Source: Betaproteobacteria bacterium (GTDB lineage Bacteria > Pseudomonadota > Gammaproteobacteria > Burkholderiales > Rhodocyclaceae). Taken from it: a stretch of 25,040 bases of DNA. Positions within the stretch are counted from its first letter, which is position 1; every line of letters starts with the position of its first letter. This document shows, piece after piece, positions 1 to 7,963 of this stretch. A program made the translations under genes and the position numbers. The notes under the pieces were generated by a model. It was not told the origin of the DNA. It was given only the letters and a program-made list of their open reading frames with translations, and did not search any database. Location of the stretch: assembly GCA_020047725.1 (NCBI GenBank), contig JAIFNM010000273.1, positions 1 through 25,040 of the forward strand, in the 5' to 3' direction.

Positions 1-93
1 CCAATTACGAGCAAATCGGTGATCAAAAACACCAGTACGCTCTAATATCATGATTCGTATGGGTGTTTTATGGCGGTTGTTAAACTTGGGCTA

Positions 94-109
94 AACGGAA
101 AGTTCCGTT
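94..109. repeat. Short perfect inverted repeat upstream of the aldolase gene
   Basis: AACGGAA and TTCCGTT form a perfect 7-bp inverted repeat around a 2-nt centre, ending 27 bp before the aldolase start codon at 137. It could be an operator half-site pair or part of the 5' leader. A two-base loop is too tight for a stable RNA hairpin unless the inner pairs open, so a protein-binding site is somewhat more likely. No function is established. Confidence 0.35.
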
Positions 110-136
110 GAACGAATGGAAATGGAGAACAGAAGA

Positions 137-1168
137 ATGAACACTCAAACACTCATCAACACAGCAAAGGCCATGGTGGCCGATGGAAAAGGCCTTTTGG
201 CCATGGATGAAAGTACCGGCACGTGTAACAAGCGATTTGCCAACTCCGGGATTCCTCAGACCGAGGAAGCCAGGCGAGCGTATCGGGAGCTTCTCGTATC
301 GACATCTGGCCTCAACGAACATATCAGTGGCGCCATCCTTTTTGACGAAACCATGCGTCAGTGCACAACCGACGGTACATCGTTCATTAAAGTGCTCGTT
401 GACGCGAATATCATTCCAGGCATCAAGGTCGATTTCGGAACCACTGGACTACCCGGATGCCCGGGGGAAAAAATCACCGAAGGGCTGGACGGTCTGGGTA
501 CTCGGCTCCAGACATACTTCGGTATGGGCGCCCGTTTTGCCAAGTGGCGCGCGGTAATCGCCATCGGAGATGGCATCCCCACCCGCACCTGTATCGAGGC
601 TAATGCCCAGATGCTGGCACGCTATGCCGCCTTGTGCCAGGAAGCCGGACTGGTACCCATTGTCGAACCGGAAGTGTTGATGGACGGCAAACACACCATT
701 GTGCGCTGCCAAGAGGTAACAGAGGAGGTTCTGCATCAGGTCTTTGACCAGCTCTACCGTCAGCACGTAATTTTTGAGGGGATGATCCTGAAGCCCAATA
801 TGGTGCTTCCCGGATTGGCGTGCACCACTCAGGAGACGGTCGAAGAAGTCGCCGATGCCACGGTGCATTGCATGTTGCGTGCTGTGCCTGCAGCCGTTCC
901 AGGAATCGCCTTTTTGTCGGGAGGCCAATCCAGCGAACTGGCCTCTGCCCGACTGAACGCGATGCATGTGCGTTTCAACACCCTGCAAACTAGATTGCCG
1001 TGGACTCTGTCATTTTCATTCGGACGTGCGCTCCAGAATGAAGCTCTGCAGATCTGGTCAGGTGCGGAGGAGAACCGGAGAGAAGCACAAGCTGCTCTCC
1101 TCCATCGCGCCCACTGCAATAGCGCTGCAGCCCTTGGTGAGTACAATGCCATGATGGATGTGACATGA
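137..1168 (+). CDS. Class I fructose-bisphosphate aldolase
   Basis: This enzyme reversibly cleaves fructose-1,6-bisphosphate to dihydroxyacetone phosphate and glyceraldehyde-3-phosphate in the cytoplasm through a lysine Schiff base. The 343-residue protein matches the eukaryote-like glycolytic class I family in length and sequence: an N-terminal GLLAMDES block, a GIKVDFG segment around residue 100, and the signature FEGMILKPN with the predicted Schiff-base lysine at residue 219. An in-frame ATG at 116 would add seven residues, but the ATG at 137 has GGAG nine bases upstream and fits the family N-terminus. The stop overlaps the start of the next gene (ATGA), so the two are probably co-translated. 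This is not the archaeal-type FbaB class I aldolase of E. coli. The class I enzyme needs no metal, unlike class II. Product identification is secure; glycolytic versus gluconeogenic direction is not visible. Confidence 0.95.
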   Translation: MNTQTLINTAKAMVADGKGLLAMDESTGTCNKRFANSGIPQTEEARRAYRELLVSTSGLNEHISGAILFDETMRQCTTDGTSFIKVLVDANIIPGIKVDFGTTGLPGCPGEKITEGLDGLGTRLQTYFGMGARFAKWRAVIAIGDGIPTRTCIEANAQMLARYAALCQEAGLVPIVEPEVLMDGKHTIVRCQEVTEEVLHQVFDQLYRQHVIFEGMILKPNMVLPGLACTTQETVEEVADATVHCMLRAVPAAVPGIAFLSGGQSSELASARLNAMHVRFNTLQTRLPWTLSFSFGRALQNEALQIWSGAEENRREAQAALLHRAHCNSAAALGEYNAMMDVT

Positions 1169-1758
1169 GCTCCGCACAGGTTTACTTCATTCGCCACGGT
1201 GAAACCGCGTGGTCACTTACGAGGCAACACACCGGCAGAACAGACATTGCGCTGACCACTCATGGTGAGAGCGAAGCTCGCGAACTTTTGCCGCGGCTGG
1301 CGCACATTGAGTTCTCCAAGGTTTTAGTCAGCCCACGCCTGCGTGCCCGCCAAACCTGCGCGCTAGCTGGCTTGGGGCAACAAAGCGAAATTGAACCGGA
1401 TCTGGCGGAATGGGATTTTGGCGATTACGAAGGTCTTCTCTCTGCAGAGATCCGGAAAACACGTCCGGATTGGGATGCATGGCGGGACGGGAGTCCCGGC
1501 GGTGATACACCAACTGACGTATCGAATCGCCTGGACCGCTTGATCGCACGTTTGAACACAATGCACGGCAACATCGCGCTTTTTTCACACGGACAGTTGG
1601 GTGCCTCGCTGGCCGCCCGCTGGATTGGTTTACCGGTATCTGACGGACGACATTTCATGTTGCACACTGCTTCGGTAAGTATTCTCTGCAAAGATGCAAG
1701 CGTTCCCAATCTGGGGGTCATTGGACAATGGAACAACGCGCCGGTTGTAAAGGAATGA
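1165..1758 (+). CDS. Histidine phosphatase (phosphoglycerate mutase-like) family protein
   Basis: This is a 197-residue member of the histidine phosphatase superfamily, branch 1. The N-terminal RHGE motif places the predicted phospho-acceptor histidine at residue 11. A second histidine in SHGQLG at residue 142 and the arginine-rich SPRLRARQT segment complete the usual phosphate pocket. Members of this family include cofactor-dependent phosphoglycerate mutases, fructose-2,6-bisphosphatases, sedoheptulose bisphosphatase and alpha-ribazole phosphatase, and sequence reading alone does not separate them. The start codon overlaps the aldolase stop (ATGA, 4 bp), so expression is probably coupled. 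That context suggests a sugar-phosphate or sugar-bisphosphate substrate made or used by the aldolase, which is inference. The protein has no signal peptide or membrane segment and should be cytoplasmic. Confidence 0.88.
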   Translation: MSSAQVYFIRHGETAWSLTRQHTGRTDIALTTHGESEARELLPRLAHIEFSKVLVSPRLRARQTCALAGLGQQSEIEPDLAEWDFGDYEGLLSAEIRKTRPDWDAWRDGSPGGDTPTDVSNRLDRLIARLNTMHGNIALFSHGQLGASLAARWIGLPVSDGRHFMLHTASVSILCKDASVPNLGVIGQWNNAPVVKE

Positions 1759-1828
1759 TCATGTATCCATGTTTTGCAGTACTGCGGTGTTCGCAATGCC
1801 AGGATTTGAGACAAACAAAATCAAACGA

Positions 1829-2671
1829 TCAATGATCAGTGTCATTATCTTGTGCTTGTCGCCTTGCTTCAGGACCGTTGAAAAACAGCAGCCCGATTGC
1901 CACCAGGGCGAGAATGCCAACGACCAGTTGATATGGACGCGGTTCATCGTTCGACGGCATTACAGGGATAATTGAGGGCAAAGAGTTGATTGCCGTATGC
2001 AACACCAACGCTGGCAAAACGCTTTGTCTTGTTTGATTGAAAAGCGCGGAGAACACAACGGACAAGGCTACGGCAGATACTGAGAATGTGAGGATCGACG
2101 TCTGGCTTTGAGACGTTCCGTTAATGTAGAACAACGGCACGTGCCAGATGCCCCACAATGCCCCTAAAACAATACTCGCCGTTTGCCAACCCCAGCGTTT
2201 TTGCAGTTCAGGCAACGCATAACCACGCCAGCCAAACTCCTCGCCAAGCGGCCCTCCTACCAGAAATACCAGAACGAAGTTAGCTGCAACCATCAAACCA
2301 TGACCAATTGCTGGCGAGGGTGGCATGGTGCCACCCAGAAGGACATGAACAGCTGCCGCCATACCCATGACGATGACCGGCAAGGCTAGGGCGAGTCCGA
2401 ACCAGCACCAACCAACACGCCATTGCAGACACCGTCCCAGCCAGTGCAGCAATCCGATTCGTCCACAGCAAAACCCAACCACAGACACCGCTGCGATACC
2501 TGGTCCAAAACCACCAATCAAAAACAACGCCCGAGCTGTAACCGACGCCTCCGTCTTCATTATTGATGACAGCACCCAGCACGCCCACGACCAGGCAAAA
2601 GTCAATGCGAAGAATGAAAAATGAGAAGCGGCAGAATCCCTCTTACCCCGAATCAAATCTTTCTCAAACAC
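1829..2671 (-). CDS. CPBP-family intramembrane metalloprotease
   Basis: This is a 280-residue, very hydrophobic protein with about seven or eight predicted membrane segments. It carries the three conserved motifs of the CPBP (CAAX protease and bacteriocin-processing, Abi) family: EExxxR at residues 144-149, a histidine at 177 in the WGIWHVPL segment (tryptophan where the family often has phenylalanine), and HxxxN at 225-229. These residues form the membrane-embedded active site in Rce1-type proteases. Bacterial substrates are mostly unknown. The start is a GTG preceded by GAGG five bases upstream; the next ATG would remove the first membrane segment. It lies downstream of the P-type ATPase gene on the same strand, separated by 193 bp, so cotranscription is possible but unproven. 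It converges on the histidine phosphatase gene. Confidence 0.88.
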   Translation of the reverse strand: MFEKDLIRGKRDSAASHFSFFALTFAWSWACWVLSSIMKTEASVTARALFLIGGFGPGIAAVSVVGFCCGRIGLLHWLGRCLQWRVGWCWFGLALALPVIVMGMAAAVHVLLGGTMPPSPAIGHGLMVAANFVLVFLVGGPLGEEFGWRGYALPELQKRWGWQTASIVLGALWGIWHVPLFYINGTSQSQTSILTFSVSAVALSVVFSALFNQTRQSVLPALVLHTAINSLPSIIPVMPSNDEPRPYQLVVGILALVAIGLLFFNGPEARRQAQDNDTDH

Positions 2672-2864
2672 GCCGACCTCACAAATAAACGGTGACCAAG
2701 GGCAAAAATGAAGGCCTGCTCCAGCTGACTATCAATGCGGCCCCTCCTTTGGCGAATGCCTTTGTATCTGGCCAAAGCCCCCAGCAGCGAGGATGTCCAT
2801 AGCGCTTGTGAAGAATCTATTCCTGAATGCGATCCAGGGAACCCAAATTTGCTTGTCTTGATTC

Positions 2865-5210
2865 TCATCCCTCGATCTCGAGACGACGGAATACCGCTAT
2901 CTTCGCGGCATCAAGCAAGAAGGCGAACACGATTGCTGAAACAAACAAACTTGCCAGAATGCTGACAGGGAGCGCTGTCATCAAGATCCCGTTGATCGCC
3001 AGAACGACAACGATCATCAAATCGATCGCAGAGGAAGCCAGCAGCCATCGCCCGGGGCGGGAGCTCCAGAAATGCTGCCGCTCCCTGGAAACATAGAAGA
3101 CGGCCTGGCCGCTGAATACCAGCGTTACCACCGTCAAGGTACGCAAAGCGGCGATATCAAGGCCGAGCATGTATTTCCCGGTAGCCAGGCTGCTAACACA
3201 GAACAGTAGATCGAATAGACCCAAGATGATGCCGGCTACGGTCAACTTGCCGATCCGCCAGACACTCGGCCGTGGCGACGGCCGTACATTGTCTGTTGAG
3301 GATGACATGGCAAGGAAATCGCCGAGGACCATCATCAGAACCATGAGCATCGGCGTAAGGATCGCCTGGCCGGTCATGAACAGGCCGCTTGCCAGAAACA
3401 GCACCTGAGCAACCTTGTGGATGATAGACCTCAGTGTGTATGTAAAAACCCGCTGGTAGGTCGCTCGTCCTTCCTTGACCGAAGCCACGATACCGCTCAA
3501 ACCAGGCTCCGTGAGCACAATGCCGGCCGCCGATTTTGCGACGTCCGTCGCCGTGGAAACAGCAATCCCCATATGCGCCTGGCGCAAGGCTGGCGCGTCA
3601 TTGGCACCATCGCCGCACATGCCGACGATATGCCCACACTTCTGCAGCGCTTTGACAAGACGGTACTTGTCCTCCGGTAGAACGCCAGCGAAAATCGAGT
3701 ATTTGTTGGCCTGAAGATTCTCCGGCAGCGGGCTCGTCGCCCAGACCGCTCCCGTAATTCCGGTTGAACCCGCTACGACTTCTGCCGTTGTCCGGGCATC
3801 TCCGGTGACCATAACCGTGCGTATCCCCAAGCCAGTCAACTCCGCGACAAGCGCCGCAGAGTCTTCGCGGGGCGGATCGCTGAGCGCGATGAATCCCTTT
3901 AGCTGCAACTTTTCGGACGGGCCGGAAGCCACGGCAAGAACCCTGAAACCCTTCGCTTCAAGCTCATCCACGATGCACGAAGCATCGGGCTGTGAGCTTG
4001 ACAACCGCTGCACCGCAGAAAACGCGCCCTTGACGACCCGAATCAGCGCGCCATTCCCCAAGCGAGCCGTCGCCTCGGCAAGTTTTGCGGCAGGATCGAA
4101 CGGGATAAATGCAATGAGTTCAGGCGCATCGGTGATAGGTTTGCGAAGTGCCGCTGCTCGAATGGCTGCATCGACTGAATCCTGCCCCCCGTCGGAACTC
4201 GCCAGAGCGGCCAGCCCCAGCACATACCCTTCATCAAGGCCAGGCATCGGACGGACGGACATCACTGCAAGCGCGTTACAGGTTAACGTTCCCGTCTTGT
4301 CCGCACACAAAATATCGATGCCAGCAGCTTCGTCAACGGCCGACAGGCTCGTCGGCAGAACGCCCTGCCGTGCCAGGGCACGGGCTCCCACCGTAGCGGC
4401 CAGCGTAAACATCGACGGCAAGGCCACTGGTATCGATGCAAGAACCGCCACGAGAACCAGTGGGAGAATATCGACGATCGGCATGTGAAGCATTAGTGCA
4501 TAAGCCGTCAACAGGAGGGTCACGGCACCGTTGAACAAGGCCAGGTTACGCACCACGTGCAGAATGGTCTTCTGCTGCGAAGTCTCTACCTTTGCGCTGC
4601 GGACGAGTTCCGCCGTGCGACCAAACTTGGTGCGTTCGCCAGTCGCAATGACCATCGCTACCGACTCGCCACGCCGAACCAGCGCGCCTGCATAGGTTTC
4701 AAAGCCTGCACCGGCTTCGATCGGCAGAGATTCTCCGGTCAGCATCGATTGATCGACCAGGATAGCTCCTTCGATCAAACGCACGTCGGCGGCAACAACA
4801 GCCCCCAGCGACAGCTTCACTAGATCGCCTGAAACCAGCGTTGCTGCAGGCACCGTTGTCCAAATCCCGTCGCGACGGACGGACGCAACGAGCGCCAGGC
4901 GCGACTTGAGAGCATCCAGCGTCGCTTGTGCCCTGCCCTCCTGGAAAAAGCCAAGGGCTGAATTGAAAATCAGCAACGATGCGACAACACCTGCTTCAAC
5001 ATAGTCGCCGAGAGCAAGTTGGAGAACAATCGCCGCTTCAAGCATCCATGGTACGGGCGCCCAGAGTTTCAGCATTGCGCGCCGCAGCGGGTGCGGCGCA
5101 ACGTCAACGATGGCATTCGGGCCAAACTGCTCAAGGCGACGCCGTGCTTCGCCGCTGGATAAACCGGTTAGTGGTGTATCCGGACTGCTGAAATTCTCAG
5201 TTGTGGTCAT
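2865..5210 (-). CDS. P-type ATPase, proton-pump (IIIA) type
   Basis: This 781-residue integral membrane cation ATPase is most like plasma-membrane H+-exporting P-type ATPases. An N-terminal cation-ATPase domain comes first, followed by the actuator TGES loop at 158-161, a PVALP motif in the fourth membrane segment, the phosphorylation motif DKTGTLT with the acceptor aspartate at 304, and GDGANDAPAL near 534. An aspartate in the sixth membrane segment (VLGDFLAM) sits where plant and fungal H+-ATPases carry their essential proton-binding aspartate. There are about ten membrane segments. The protein ends soon after the last one and has no long C-terminal autoinhibitory tail. The ATG has GAGG five bases upstream. 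The expected role is ATP-driven proton export for pH homeostasis or membrane energization. The cation is inferred from subfamily motifs; a divalent-cation pump is less likely. Confidence 0.92.
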   Translation of the reverse strand: MTTTENFSSPDTPLTGLSSGEARRRLEQFGPNAIVDVAPHPLRRAMLKLWAPVPWMLEAAIVLQLALGDYVEAGVVASLLIFNSALGFFQEGRAQATLDALKSRLALVASVRRDGIWTTVPAATLVSGDLVKLSLGAVVAADVRLIEGAILVDQSMLTGESLPIEAGAGFETYAGALVRRGESVAMVIATGERTKFGRTAELVRSAKVETSQQKTILHVVRNLALFNGAVTLLLTAYALMLHMPIVDILPLVLVAVLASIPVALPSMFTLAATVGARALARQGVLPTSLSAVDEAAGIDILCADKTGTLTCNALAVMSVRPMPGLDEGYVLGLAALASSDGGQDSVDAAIRAAALRKPITDAPELIAFIPFDPAAKLAEATARLGNGALIRVVKGAFSAVQRLSSSQPDASCIVDELEAKGFRVLAVASGPSEKLQLKGFIALSDPPREDSAALVAELTGLGIRTVMVTGDARTTAEVVAGSTGITGAVWATSPLPENLQANKYSIFAGVLPEDKYRLVKALQKCGHIVGMCGDGANDAPALRQAHMGIAVSTATDVAKSAAGIVLTEPGLSGIVASVKEGRATYQRVFTYTLRSIIHKVAQVLFLASGLFMTGQAILTPMLMVLMMVLGDFLAMSSSTDNVRPSPRPSVWRIGKLTVAGIILGLFDLLFCVSSLATGKYMLGLDIAALRTLTVVTLVFSGQAVFYVSRERQHFWSSRPGRWLLASSAIDLMIVVVLAINGILMTALPVSILASLFVSAIVFAFLLDAAKIAVFRRLEIEG

Positions 5211-5330
5211 TCAGGCCTCGTACCTATACAGATGGTGCAACGGATCAGAACGCCATCACATGGTGCTTGCTAGAAATAGAATCCTTGATCGTGATGGCGG
5301 TTTGAATCAATCACCTTCACATAAATCGAT

Positions 5331-5374
5331 CAAAAAATACCCCGTCATTCCGGGTTTGAGGCGAAATGACGGGG
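5331..5374 (-). terminator. Rho-independent terminator of the BON/DUF1269 operon
   Basis: A perfect 10-bp stem, CCCCGTCATT (5340-5349) with AATGACGGGG (5365-5374), surrounds a 15-nt loop. On the minus strand it is followed by TATTTTTTG, and it starts 12 bp after the stop of the minus-strand gene ending at 5387. This is a standard intrinsic terminator. The loop-side sequence CATTCCGGGTTTGA resembles the hairpin at 23856-23882, so it may derive from a dispersed palindromic repeat. Confidence 0.8.
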
Positions 5375-5386
5375 CTGCAACAGCTT

Positions 5387-5890
5387 CTACGCTGTTTCAA
5401 GCAGTTTCGAACTGGCTAATACGGTGCGGACTTTCTCAGCTTCTTCTGCACTGCCGTGAACCATGAGGATGAATTTGTCCACCTTCAATGCAGTTTCGTA
5501 CTTGATGACCTGATCCTTGGGCACGCCGATCTGTGTCAATGCTGCTCCCAGAGCCGACAAACCGCCCACGACCACGGCACCCTCAAAGGCCCCGACCAGC
5601 GCTGTTACTACCGGCCCGGCCATCGCCACCAGGCCAATTCCCGGCAGAAAGAACAGGGCCGGTCCGAGCAACAAGCCCCAGATTCCTCCCCAGAAGGCGC
5701 CCATGCCACCCCAGGTCTTGATCTTGTCGCCCACGGTGTAAAAGCCCAGCGGGTGCTCTTCGGAGTGATAGCCCTTACCGATCAATGACAGCTTTTTCAC
5801 GTCGAAACCGGATCGGCTCAACGACTGAATGGCTTCCTCTGCTTCCATGTGTGTGTTGAATACATAAAACGGCAAATTTACTTTTTCCAT
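5387..5890 (-). CDS. DUF1269-like / general stress protein 17M-like membrane protein
   Basis: This 167-residue protein has an N-terminal alpha/beta segment (FYVFNTHMEAEEAIQSL, then KLSLIGKGY), typical of the small stress proteins annotated as general stress protein 17M-like. A glycine- and alanine-rich hydrophobic region at about residues 60-115 could span the membrane once or twice or form a glycine-zipper. A second short alpha/beta segment (KYETALKVDKFILMVHG) resembles the first. An upstream in-frame ATG at 5905 lacks a ribosome-binding site, whereas the ATG at 5890 has AGGA seven bases upstream, so the later start is used here. It follows the BON protein gene by 42 bp on the same strand, so the two probably form an operon. 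The biochemical function of this family is unknown; a stress or envelope role is inferred from context. Confidence 0.78.
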   Translation of the reverse strand: MEKVNLPFYVFNTHMEAEEAIQSLSRSGFDVKKLSLIGKGYHSEEHPLGFYTVGDKIKTWGGMGAFWGGIWGLLLGPALFFLPGIGLVAMAGPVVTALVGAFEGAVVVGGLSALGAALTQIGVPKDQVIKYETALKVDKFILMVHGSAEEAEKVRTVLASSKLLETA

Positions 5891-5932
5891 GATTTTTCCT
5901 GACATAATTTTGAATGATTCAAATTGATGTTT

Positions 5933-6586
5933 TCAGTTGGCAACGACAAGCTCGTCAATGACCAGCTGAACCCCGGGTGCGCTCCAGGCGGAATGCTCCG
6001 CCAACGTCCGTTCATCCCAACTGTGGACAGTTCCGGTGAGCGTGACGCGGTCACCGAAAACTTCGACTCGTATGTTTTTGGCGTCTGTCTTGGCACGTCG
6101 TTCCAGTGCGGCCTCGATCCCTGACTTGACTGTATCCAGAGAGGTCTTGGGCTTGATGGTGATCAAATCACTGACGCCCTTCACCCCCATGAGCTGACTG
6201 ACTCCATTTTTCGCCGCCCGTCGTTGATATTCCCACTCCACTTCGCCCGACAGGGTAATCCAGCCGCCTTCAACCTTGATCCTGACGCCGTCCTTGGGTG
6301 AGTACGTCATCCATTCCATGACATTTTCCGCTGCACGGGCGATATCGGCATCAGTGCGCTGACTTGATCCCGGCAGGGTAACGTCGATCTCGACGGCGAG
6401 CGCCTTGACGCCCGATACATGCTGGGCGACACGCTCGGCATCCCACTTTTCTGCATAGCTTCCTACATGGCCGGCCAAGGTCACGATGCCGTCCTTGACT
6501 TCGACACCTATGTCTGCTGCGTTAACCGAGGGCTCCCACTTCAGCTCGTCGAGAACATCCTGCTGAATTTTTGTATCAGTTTTCAT
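5933..6586 (-). CDS. Protein with three BON domains
   Basis: The 217-residue protein consists of three consecutive BON domains at about residues 2-70, 77-146 and 148-216. Each has the characteristic pattern of a short helix, a VxDGxVTLxGxV-type strand pair, and a GVxxVxxxI/L segment. BON domains are found in OsmY-type osmotic-stress proteins and are thought to bind phospholipid or envelope components. No signal peptide is visible, so it may be cytoplasmic, unlike periplasmic OsmY. The start ATG has AGAGGAA about nine bases upstream. It is the first gene of a two-gene minus-strand operon with the DUF1269-like protein. A copy of the shared 16-bp dyad (6645-6660) lies about 58 bp upstream of the start, so it is probably controlled together with the ldhA, gnd, csbD and AI-2E protein genes. 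Confidence 0.9.
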   Translation of the reverse strand: MKTDTKIQQDVLDELKWEPSVNAADIGVEVKDGIVTLAGHVGSYAEKWDAERVAQHVSGVKALAVEIDVTLPGSSQRTDADIARAAENVMEWMTYSPKDGVRIKVEGGWITLSGEVEWEYQRRAAKNGVSQLMGVKGVSDLITIKPKTSLDTVKSGIEAALERRAKTDAKNIRVEVFGDRVTLTGTVHSWDERTLAEHSAWSAPGVQLVIDELVVAN

Positions 6587-6644
6587 ATTCGGTATTCCTC
6601 TTCGTTAAGGGATTCCGAATGTGCGCGGATTATGCAACCTGATC

Positions 6645-6660
6645 TGTGCGCTGGCGTACT
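6645..6660 (-). promoter_or_regulatory. Putative CRP/FNR-like operator, BON operon
   Basis: Read toward the BON gene, the site is AGTACGCCAGCGCACA followed by GA. It contains the exact 10-mer AGCGCACAGA (6652 down to 6643) shared by five intergenic sites, and its left half matches TGTGCG less well. The 10-mer ends 56 nt before the BON start codon. Just downstream, CATAAT could be a -10 element, placing the site near -35 to -41 as for class II activation. That promoter placement is inference. Confidence 0.55.
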
Positions 6661-6715
6661 GAAGGCAGCATCGATGTCAGCGCGTCAAACACACCTGAAT
6701 GAATGTTCTTCCCTA

Positions 6716-6731
6716 TGTGGGGTAGCGCACA
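6716..6731 (+). promoter_or_regulatory. Putative CRP/FNR-like operator, ldhA
   Basis: The site is TGTGGGGTAGCGCACA followed by GA. Its left arm, TGTGGG, differs by one base from a perfect mirror of CGCACA. The shared 10-mer lies at 6724-6733 and ends 117 nt before the ldhA start codon. Together with the site at 6645 it gives the divergent BON/ldhA region two copies facing opposite ways. No clear -10/-35 pair was recognised for ldhA. Confidence 0.55.
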
Positions 6732-6850
6732 GACTCCAGTTCCTGCGATCACTACGGTGCGGCTTAGGCGTGATCGGATCGTATCCAAACCACGCTATGC
6801 CAATTCCGCACTCGATCATCGCCCTGCTCCCCTAGTTTGGAAAGCCACAG

Positions 6851-7864
6851 ATGAAAATCGCCGTATTCAGCGCAAGGGCTTACGACCGTCAATTCATGAA
6901 CGCAGCAAACGCAATGGCGGGTCATCAACTCTGCTTTTTCGACGCTTCGTTGGAGCGGGACACCTGTGCACTGGCTGCCGGGCATGAGGTGGTCTGCATT
7001 TTTGTCAATGACACGGCCGATGCTTTCGTTCTCGAAGCCTTGGCATCCGGCGGGACGCGGCTCGTTGCCTTGCGTTGTACGGGGTTCAATAACGTTGATC
7101 TGAAGGCGGCTGCGCGACTCGGATTAAAGGTCGTTCGAGTCGTATCCTATTCACCCTACTCCGTTGCCGAGCATGCCGTTGCTTTGCTCCTGACAATCAA
7201 CCGGAAGATTCACCGGGCCTACAATCGAACCCGCGACTCCAACTTTGAACTCGACGGCTTGATGGGCTTCGATCTGTACGGGAAAACCGTTGCCGTCATC
7301 GGTACCGGCCGGATAGGGCGTGTTTTTGCCAAAATCATGCGAGGGTTCGGCTGCGAGGTCCTCGGACACGACAAATATCCTTCCACCGAATTTGAAGCTC
7401 TGGGCGCCCGCTATGCCGATCTGGCTGAAATTGGCGCAAAAGCCGACATCCTCTCCCTGCATTGCCCGCTGACACCGGAAACACACCACATTGTGAATGC
7501 GGAGATGCTAACCCGGCTGAAGCGTGGCGCATTACTCATTAACACCAGCCGAGGTGGACTGGTTCAAACCGAAGCGGTTGTCGAAGCTCTCAAGAGCGGG
7601 CAACTTGGCGGCTTGGCCCTCGACGTCTACGAGCAGGAAGCAGACTTGTTCTATCGCGACTGGTCGAGCACCGTCGTTTCAGACGATGTTTTCGAGCGAT
7701 TACTGTCCTTTCCGAATGTAATTGTTACGGGACACCAGGCCTTCTTCACGCGGGAAGCCATCAGTACCATTTGCCAGACAACCATTGATAGCGTTAGCGA
7801 GTTTGCATCGGGTCGAGCACTAACCAATGAACTTTGTCTCGCCTCACCAGATCATGAACCGTGA
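6851..7864 (+). CDS. ldhA: D-lactate dehydrogenase (D-2-hydroxyacid dehydrogenase family)
   Basis: This enzyme reduces pyruvate to D-lactate with NADH in the cytoplasm. The 337-residue protein is close in length and residue spacing to E. coli LdhA. The nucleotide-binding GTGRIG spans 151-156, and the catalytic set appears as Arg234 in NTSRGG, Glu263 in DVYEQE and His295 in GHQAFF. The RCTGFNNVDL segment near residue 75 is typical of the LdhA branch rather than phosphoglycerate or formate dehydrogenases. The ATG has GGAAAG about seven bases upstream. It precedes gnd by 193 bp in the same direction and diverges from the BON operon. A shared dyad site lies 117 nt upstream. In this setting it would reoxidise NADH produced during glycogen breakdown. 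Activity on other 2-ketoacids cannot be excluded. Confidence 0.9.
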   Translation: MKIAVFSARAYDRQFMNAANAMAGHQLCFFDASLERDTCALAAGHEVVCIFVNDTADAFVLEALASGGTRLVALRCTGFNNVDLKAAARLGLKVVRVVSYSPYSVAEHAVALLLTINRKIHRAYNRTRDSNFELDGLMGFDLYGKTVAVIGTGRIGRVFAKIMRGFGCEVLGHDKYPSTEFEALGARYADLAEIGAKADILSLHCPLTPETHHIVNAEMLTRLKRGALLINTSRGGLVQTEAVVEALKSGQLGGLALDVYEQEADLFYRDWSSTVVSDDVFERLLSFPNVIVTGHQAFFTREAISTICQTTIDSVSEFASGRALTNELCLASPDHEP

Positions 7865-7886
7865 TCTCAGCGGCTTTTGAAATCAA

Positions 7887-7902
7887 TGTGCGACAGCGCA
7901 CA
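7887..7902 (+). promoter_or_regulatory. Putative CRP/FNR-like operator, gnd-tal-pgm-glgP-xfp run
   Basis: This is the best copy of the shared site: TGTGCGACAGCGCACA is a perfect 6-4-6 inverted repeat, followed by GA. The shared 10-mer (7895-7904) ends 153 nt before the gnd start codon. It lies only 22 bp after the ldhA stop, so it may serve an internal promoter for the five downstream genes. The 16-bp dyad spacing equals that of CRP/FNR-family sites (TGTGA-N6-TCACA), but the half-site is different. Confidence 0.62.
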
Positions 7903-7935
7903 GAACAAGCAGCCGCGGTTCAGCAAGATGAACTG

Positions 7936-7963
7936 ACTGATTGTGACCGATTGAGCAATCAGT
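7936..7963. repeat. 8-bp inverted repeat in the gnd leader
   Basis: ACTGATTG (7936-7943) and CAATCAGT (7956-7963) form a perfect inverted repeat with a 12-nt centre, lying between the dyad at 7887 and the gnd start codon. It could be a second operator or a leader hairpin. There is no following T-run, so it is not a terminator. Confidence 0.35.

Noticed and set aside
1776..1785. GCAGTACTGC palindrome between the histidine phosphatase and CPBP genes
   Set aside because: A 10-bp palindrome with no loop or T-run is too short to call a terminator and is likely by chance.
2653..2868. 71-codon minus-strand frame between the P-type ATPase and the CPBP protease
   Set aside because: It has no family pattern and no convincing ribosome-binding site. 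It overlaps the CPBP start and the ATPase end, so it is probably a chance frame.
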